Shown here: piece after piece, positions 59,245 through 64,000 of the stretch
Position numbering within the stretch: the first letter of the stretch is position 1
Layout of the letters: every line of letters starts with the position of its first letter
Assembly (NCBI GenBank): GCA_017516445.1
Contig: JAFXCZ010000001.1
Coordinates: 1 to 64,000, forward strand
DNA: 64,000 nucleotides
Origin: Clostridia bacterium
Lineage (GTDB): Bacteria > Bacillota > Clostridia > Oscillospirales > Acutalibacteraceae
Direction: 5' to 3'
The notes under the pieces: model-generated
What the model was told of the DNA's origin: nothing
Database searches by the model: none
What the model saw: only the letters and a program-made list of their open reading frames with translations
Translations under genes and position numbers: made by a program

Positions 59245-62121
59245 ATGAAGAGTGTAATAAGATTTATTAGTGTTTTTCTCTGTATGATTTTGACAGTTTG
59301 TACTGTGAATTTCGGAGGATTAATCTCTGTTGGCGCTAAAGAAATTGTCAATAAGAATGATTTGAATATAACTGACTATCAGGTATATTCAAAAGAATTT
59401 TCAAAACATGGAAATGCAGATGAAAAAATTATTGTTTTAGCTGAGTCTTATGAAGATAACTCTGTGGATAAGTATTCATTATCCGATAAGTATACAAAAA
59501 ACAATAATGTCTTTATGTGGGAGAGTGGGAAAGGCTCTTTGACATATAAAATCAAGGTTCCTAAAACTGCTCTTTATACTTTTTCTCTTTCTTTTGCCAC
59601 TTTAAAAGGAAATGGTTTAGATATAAGTTTAGGTTTGAAAATAGATGGCGAATTTCCTTTTAGTGGTTCAGATTCTTTAGAGTTTGCACGTATTTGGAAA
59701 AATACTCAATCAGAGTGGAACATTGATAAAAACGGTAATGAACTCACACCGGAACAGGTGCAACACACCGAATTAGTAACAGCAGAGGCAGTTGATAGTA
59801 GCGGTGTTTCTGTTGACCCGTATCGTTTCCTTTTAACAAAGGGAGAACACCAAATTACTATAATTTGTAATGGAGAACCTTTCGCTTTTTTCAGTATGAT
59901 TTTTTCACCATATGAAGAGTTATCAACATATGATGCATCGATTATTAAGTCTGCCGATTCGTCACAATATACAAATGTAAATCCTATTATATTGCAGGGT
60001 GAGAATGCAGATTTTAAAACATCTTCTTCAATGATTCCAAAATGCGATAATACTAATGTCAATTTAACCCCTTCCAGTGCAAGCTTAGTTAAATTGAATT
60101 ATATTGGTGGTTCTTCCTGGTCTGCTCCAAACGCTTCAATATATTGGAATTTTAAAGTAAATAAATCAGGATATTATAAGTTTGGTTTTCATTATAAACA
60201 AGACCAGTTAATTAATAGTGAGTCATATAGATGGTTAAAGATTGATGGAAAAACACCATTTGTTGAGGCTAAAAATATTGCATTTGGATATTCTACAAAA
60301 TGGCAATTTACCTCTGTAACTGATAAAGAGGGTCATGATTGTTATATGTGGCTTGATAAAGGGGATCATACACTTTCGTTATCTGTTACTTTAAGTCATA
60401 TTGCACCATACTATGAACGATTATCTAAAATAGTTAATAGTTTGGGTGATGAATATACCAAAATTGTCAGAATTACTGGCGATACGCCTGATGCTAACCG
60501 TGATTACGAGCTTTTTCGTGTTATACCTGATTTTGAAAAAACATTGAAAGAAAATTATCAGGGTTTACAAAGTCTTGCGGATGATATGCGCAAACTTTCA
60601 GGTAAAAAAAGCAGCCAGTATATAGCGGCAATTCAGAATATGATGCGAGTGTTATCTTTAATGCAAGAAAAGAAATATATCGCACATCAGTATTTGAATG
60701 ATTATTATTCCAATTATTGTACAGTGAGTCAATGGATGAATGAAATGTCATCTATGCCTTTAGCACTTGATGAAATACAAATCGTGCCGTATTCGAAGGA
60801 ATTTGATAATAAAAAGGTAGGTTTATTTGAAGGTTTCGTATTTGGTTTAAAACGATTTATAAACTCTTTTGCTAACGATTATAATTCAAATGGTAAATCA
60901 TCACAGGAATCTCAAATACGTCTTTGGGTCCGTTGGGGACGAGATCAAACACAAGTATTAAATACTTTAATTCAAGATACTTTTACTGCTCAAACAGGGA
61001 TATCAGTTAAAGTTGAAATGGTTAATGCAACACTTATTCAAGGTATTATGTCTGGCAATTCGCCTGATGTTGCAATTGGAATTGCACGTGCAGAACCTGT
61101 AAATCTTGGAATGAGAAATGCTCTTTATGATTTGAGTACTTTTGAAGATTATAATCAAGTACTTAAGCGTTTCCAAGCGGGTGCTGAGGAACCGTATTGT
61201 TATGCTGGTAAAACATATGCATTACCCGATACTCAATCGTATTATTGTATGTTTTATAGAACAGATATATTTGAACAATTAGACCTTAAAGCTCCTAAAA
61301 CATGGGACGAATTTATAAATGCTGCTACAAAGCTTCAGCGTAATAATATGCAGGTTTATCTTCCTTACACGAGAATAACTACTTCTACTACCGTTAATAG
61401 CGGTATAGGAAGTTTGAATTTGTATCCAACATTAATGATGCAAAATGGATTGTCTATATATAATGATAAACTCAATGCAACACAAATGAATAATACAAAA
61501 GCAATTTCTGTTTTTGAAAATTGGATAAGATTTTATACAGATTATCAGTTTTTAAAAGAGGCCGATTTTTATAATCGCTTTCGTACAGGAGCTATGCCTC
61601 TAGGCATTGCTCAATATAATACATATTTTACTATTGCGCAAACAGCACCTGAAATTGACGGCAGGTGGACTGTTGGTTTGGTACCGTCATTCGATGGAAA
61701 TAATCATGCTGTTGCAGGTGGAGGAACAGGTTGCGCAATATTATCAGCTTGTAAAAATGCAGATGCATCGTGGGAATTTTTAAAATGGTGGACAGATGCA
61801 AAGACACAGATTAAATTTTCTAACAATGTTGAATCTGTTTTGGGGTTGGTAGGAAGAGCAACAACCGCTACAGTTGATGCGTTTAAAGAATTATCATTGA
61901 AATCTAATGATAAAGCAATGTTACTTGAACAATGGAAATATGTAAAAGAAGTTCCTGAGCTTCCGGGAAGTTATTACACTTCACGTGCGTTAGACCAAGC
62001 ATTTTGGGGTGTTGTTAACGGGGAATACAACAGCGTTGACGCATTGTCGCTTTGGAGTGACGTTGCTAATCAGGAAATCACTCGAAAAATAAAGGAATAT
62101 AAATCGTTAGGAGGTAGTTAG
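59245..62121 (+). CDS. very long solute-binding protein with N-terminal carbohydrate-binding-like repeats
   Basis: A 958-residue exported protein. A signal peptide occupies residues 1-31 (MKSVIRFISVFLCMILTVCT start), without a lipobox. Two similar jelly-roll-like modules follow (about 80-210 and 285-400; MWESGKGSLTYKIKVPKT and APNASIYWNFKVNKSGYY, each followed by KIDG), then a helical stretch. A family 1 ABC solute-binding domain comes from about residue 560 (IRLWVRWGRDQTQVLNTLI, MSGNSPDVAIGI, GAMPLGIAQYN, ILSACKNADASWEFLKWW). Normal binding proteins are about 430 residues; the extension likely captures polymer. Confidence 0.88.
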   Translation: MKSVIRFISVFLCMILTVCTVNFGGLISVGAKEIVNKNDLNITDYQVYSKEFSKHGNADEKIIVLAESYEDNSVDKYSLSDKYTKNNNVFMWESGKGSLTYKIKVPKTALYTFSLSFATLKGNGLDISLGLKIDGEFPFSGSDSLEFARIWKNTQSEWNIDKNGNELTPEQVQHTELVTAEAVDSSGVSVDPYRFLLTKGEHQITIICNGEPFAFFSMIFSPYEELSTYDASIIKSADSSQYTNVNPIILQGENADFKTSSSMIPKCDNTNVNLTPSSASLVKLNYIGGSSWSAPNASIYWNFKVNKSGYYKFGFHYKQDQLINSESYRWLKIDGKTPFVEAKNIAFGYSTKWQFTSVTDKEGHDCYMWLDKGDHTLSLSVTLSHIAPYYERLSKIVNSLGDEYTKIVRITGDTPDANRDYELFRVIPDFEKTLKENYQGLQSLADDMRKLSGKKSSQYIAAIQNMMRVLSLMQEKKYIAHQYLNDYYSNYCTVSQWMNEMSSMPLALDEIQIVPYSKEFDNKKVGLFEGFVFGLKRFINSFANDYNSNGKSSQESQIRLWVRWGRDQTQVLNTLIQDTFTAQTGISVKVEMVNATLIQGIMSGNSPDVAIGIARAEPVNLGMRNALYDLSTFEDYNQVLKRFQAGAEEPYCYAGKTYALPDTQSYYCMFYRTDIFEQLDLKAPKTWDEFINAATKLQRNNMQVYLPYTRITTSTTVNSGIGSLNLYPTLMMQNGLSIYNDKLNATQMNNTKAISVFENWIRFYTDYQFLKEADFYNRFRTGAMPLGIAQYNTYFTIAQTAPEIDGRWTVGLVPSFDGNNHAVAGGGTGCAILSACKNADASWEFLKWWTDAKTQIKFSNNVESVLGLVGRATTATVDAFKELSLKSNDKAMLLEQWKYVKEVPELPGSYYTSRALDQAFWGVVNGEYNSVDALSLWSDVANQEITRKIKEYKSLGGS

Positions 62122-62126
62122 TTGTT

Positions 62127-63041
62127 ATGAGCCGAATCAAAAATAAACGTTTGCATAATGAGTCGTCTTTGAAAGAACAATGGCCAATGCTTGTAATGAT
62201 GCTACCTTTTTTTACATTGTTTTTCTTATTGACTATTATTCCGATAATTTCTTCGGTTTTTTTAAGCACTACATCTTTTGATTTGCTTAATCCTATAAAA
62301 TTTGTGGGAATAGATAATTATTTCAGGATGTTTGTTACGGATGATTCGTTTTTGACCGTACTTAAAAACACATTGATATTAGTATTAATGACAGGTCCTG
62401 GAGGATTCCTATTAGCTTTTTTGCTTGCATGGATTGTTAATGAATTTTCACCTACAACTCGTACCTTATTATCTTTTATGTTTTATGCTCCTTCACTTTG
62501 CGGTAATGCGTTCTTTATTTGGAAGATAATTTTTAGCGGTGATAGTTATGGTTATCTTAATAGTATTTTGTTATCATTAGGCGTCATCACAGAGCCAATA
62601 ACATTTTTGAGTGATGCAAAATATTTGATGCCTATAGTAATAATTGTACAATTATGGCAATCAATGGGTATATCTTTTCTTTCTAATATAGCGGGTCTTC
62701 AAAATGTTAGTAATGATTTGTATGAGGCGGGTGCTATAGATGGACTAAGAAATCGTTGGCAAGAATTATGGTATATTACATTGCCTTCAATGCAACATAT
62801 GATACTCTTTAGTGTTGTTATGCAGATTCAAAGTAGCTTCACAGTTAGTGCTATTACAACTGAGCTTGCGGGTTATCCAAGTGTTGGATATTCTGTAGAT
62901 ACAATAGTATCTTTAATGACGGATGTTGGAACTGTTCGTTATGAAATGGGATATGCTGCTGCAATTTCGTGTGTATTATTTTTGTTGATGGCAGGTACTC
63001 GTATAATATTAGGAAAATTCTTACAAATAATGGGAAAGTGA
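62127..63041 (+). CDS. sugar ABC transporter permease 1
   Basis: A 304-residue inner-membrane permease of the carbohydrate uptake 1 (MalF/UgpA) type with six membrane helices. The EAA loop reads DLYEAGAIDGLRNRWQELWYITLP, shown as DLYEAGAIDGLRNRW and QELWYITLP, and would contact the ATPase. ATG start after GGAGG in the end of the solute-binding gene. It pairs with the next permease. No ATPase gene lies in the window, so a general MsmK-type ATPase encoded elsewhere probably energises it. Confidence 0.93.
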   Translation: MSRIKNKRLHNESSLKEQWPMLVMMLPFFTLFFLLTIIPIISSVFLSTTSFDLLNPIKFVGIDNYFRMFVTDDSFLTVLKNTLILVLMTGPGGFLLAFLLAWIVNEFSPTTRTLLSFMFYAPSLCGNAFFIWKIIFSGDSYGYLNSILLSLGVITEPITFLSDAKYLMPIVIIVQLWQSMGISFLSNIAGLQNVSNDLYEAGAIDGLRNRWQELWYITLPSMQHMILFSVVMQIQSSFTVSAITTELAGYPSVGYSVDTIVSLMTDVGTVRYEMGYAAAISCVLFLLMAGTRIILGKFLQIMGK

Positions 63042-63051
63042 CGGTGAAAAA

Positions 63052-63966
63052 ATGATTGTTAAAGCGATAAAAAGTTTTCGCAATTTTAGGGAAATGAATT
63101 CCGCTAAACAACAAATGAATAGTCGTCGTTATACCCGCTCAAAATTTGGAGATTTTTTGATTCTTTTGATTGTGGTTTTGGCAGGTTTATTTACAATGCT
63201 GCCGTTAATTTATGCGGTTTCAACTTCATTTAAACCGTTGGATGAGATACTACTTTTTCCGCCTAAATTTTTAGTGCGCAGACCTACTCTTGAGAATTAT
63301 ATAGCTCTTTCTTCGCTTTTGTCTGATCAGTATGTTCCGCTTACAAGATATATATTTAATAGTGTATTTATTACTATATTTACAACTATTGTATATATTT
63401 TGATTTCTTCTATGGCGGCTTTTGGGCTTTCAAAATCAAAGTTCAAATGCAAGAATGCACTATTTATGATTGTTCAGTTTGCACTTTTGTTTAATACTTA
63501 TACTTTATCTGTGCCACAGTATTTAATACTTTCAGAAGTTAAAGTTATAGATACGTATTGGGCATATATATTACCACAATTGGCAACAACACTTGGTGTG
63601 TTCTTAACTAAGCAATATATAGAAGGATATATACCTGATGCATTTATAGAAGCAGCTAAAATTGATGGAGCAGGATATTTTAGAATATTTTTTAGGATTG
63701 TTTTGCCTTTGATTAAGCCTATATTGTTAACACTGTTGCTATTTTCGTTTCGTGATGTATGGGCATTTATTCCGCAAGGAACAATCTTTAGTGAATCTAT
63801 AAAAACTTTGCCTTTTTTAATGTCACAAATCTCTGGTGGAGGTATTGCCCGTTCTGGTAGCGTTATGGCAATCACCGTTATTATGATGACACCACCCGTA
63901 ATTGTTTATTTGATTTCACAAAGTAATGTTATGGACTCAATGAGTAGTGCGGGTATTAAGGAATAA
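63052..63966 (+). CDS. sugar ABC transporter permease 2
   Basis: A 304-residue permease of the MalG/UgpE type with six membrane helices: FGDFLILLIVVLAGLFTMLP opens helix 1, and FIEAAKIDGAGYFRIFFRIV followed by LPLIKP is the EAA loop. ATG start 10 bases after the first permease. The three genes, binding protein and two permeases, form the import system for the product of the GH16 enzyme. Confidence 0.93.
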   Translation: MIVKAIKSFRNFREMNSAKQQMNSRRYTRSKFGDFLILLIVVLAGLFTMLPLIYAVSTSFKPLDEILLFPPKFLVRRPTLENYIALSSLLSDQYVPLTRYIFNSVFITIFTTIVYILISSMAAFGLSKSKFKCKNALFMIVQFALLFNTYTLSVPQYLILSEVKVIDTYWAYILPQLATTLGVFLTKQYIEGYIPDAFIEAAKIDGAGYFRIFFRIVLPLIKPILLTLLLFSFRDVWAFIPQGTIFSESIKTLPFLMSQISGGGIARSGSVMAITVIMMTPPVIVYLISQSNVMDSMSSAGIKE

Positions 63967-63984
63967 CTTTTGAATTTTGTTTTA

Positions 63985-64000
63985 GGGGGACAGTAGTTTG
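63985..64000 (+). promoter_or_regulatory. ribosome binding site and possible start codon of the next gene
   Basis: AGGGGGA at 63985-63991 is followed, about eight bases on, by TTG at the last three bases of the window, possibly the start of a further operon gene. Confidence 0.4.

Larger units (their letters stand above)
42061..64000. mobile_element. integrated element in pdaB (left end; right end beyond the window)
   Basis: The region starts exactly at the pdaB break with a large serine recombinase, followed by a small resolvase and orphan ORFs, and then an AT-richer carbohydrate locus. Since the second half of pdaB is absent, the element extends at least to the window end, if it is intact. 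No conjugation, phage structural or replication genes are visible within these 21.9 kb, so its class is open: skin-like intervening element, defective prophage or integrative element. The sugar locus could instead be a later insertion into it. Confidence 0.55.

Noticed and set aside
1..64000. CRISPR arrays, tRNA or rRNA genes
   Set aside because: No regularly spaced repeat array, no cloverleaf with a conserved GTTCRANNC arm and no rRNA-like sequence were noticed by eye on either strand; a covariance-model scan could still find something missed.
42061..64000. Complete conjugative element or prophage
   Set aside because: There are no relaxase, type IV secretion, capsid, terminase or replication genes in this stretch; only the recombination module is seen, so the class is left open.

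Overview
The window looks like a chromosome segment of a low-GC Gram-positive anaerobe of the class Clostridia, probably an Oscillospiraceae/Ruminococcaceae-type gut bacterium. The basis is the gene order of the spc/alpha ribosomal operon (map and a small KOW protein between adk and infA), the Cys-containing zinc forms of Adk, S4 and L36, the Firmicutes pairings tepA-ftsK and ffs-dnaX-ybaB-recR, and a sporulation-type PdaB N-terminus. Family assignments come from reading the sequence; no database search was possible.

Positions 1-7.6 kb hold the end of rplR and then rpsE, rpmD, rplO, secY, adk, map, a KOW protein, infA, rpmJ, rpsM, rpsK, rpsD, rpoA and rplQ, closed by a strong terminator. Positions 7.8-23.7 kb are ordinary core genes in short units: a LysR regulator divergent from a Na/Pi symporter; a pyridoxal-kinase-like gene divergent from a PlsC-like acyltransferase; a ROK glucokinase; nagA with a ROK/ASKHA sugar kinase; an MBL hydrolase with ftsK and tepA; a standalone E2-like acyltransferase; fba; and fucO.

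A 967-bp gene-free gap (23.6-24.6 kb) contains a structured intergenic element and a minus-strand transcription unit of about 0.4 kb. That unit has a perfect consensus promoter, a terminator and several tiny ORFs in a partly repeated arrangement, but no real gene. Positions 24.6-41.8 kb return to core functions: an ABC exporter, DUF1292, the SRP RNA-dnaX-ybaB-recR-DUF896-yifB block, Nudix, a zinc-finger membrane protein, galU, a U32 peptidase, apgM, a DnaA-box inverted repeat, hemolysin III, a G5/M23 peptidase and an SGNH hydrolase.

At about 42.06 kb the sporulation deacetylase gene pdaB stops after about 68 codons, exactly where a large serine recombinase gene begins. No 3' half of pdaB is found up to 64.0 kb. 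The right third of the window is therefore read as an integrated element of at least 21.9 kb. Its recombination end carries the large recombinase, a small resolvase and a few orphan genes. The rest is a visibly AT-richer carbohydrate locus: a GDSL esterase and GH3 glycosidase on the minus strand, then an operon of a U32-like protein, three paralogous QueG/reductive-dehalogenase-like iron-sulfur proteins, a small cupin-like protein and a barrel glycosidase-like protein, then an AraC regulator, a GH43 enzyme, a GH16 lipoprotein, a giant solute-binding protein and two ABC permeases. The likely logic is extracellular cleavage of a plant or host glycan (possibly a beta-1,3-galactan type), ABC import and intracellular trimming. 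The role of the three reductase paralogues is unknown. The two strongest candidates for undescribed biology are the pdaB interruption, which resembles a skin-type developmental element, and the triple-reductase operon. The mini-ORF transcript at 24.06-24.5 kb is third.
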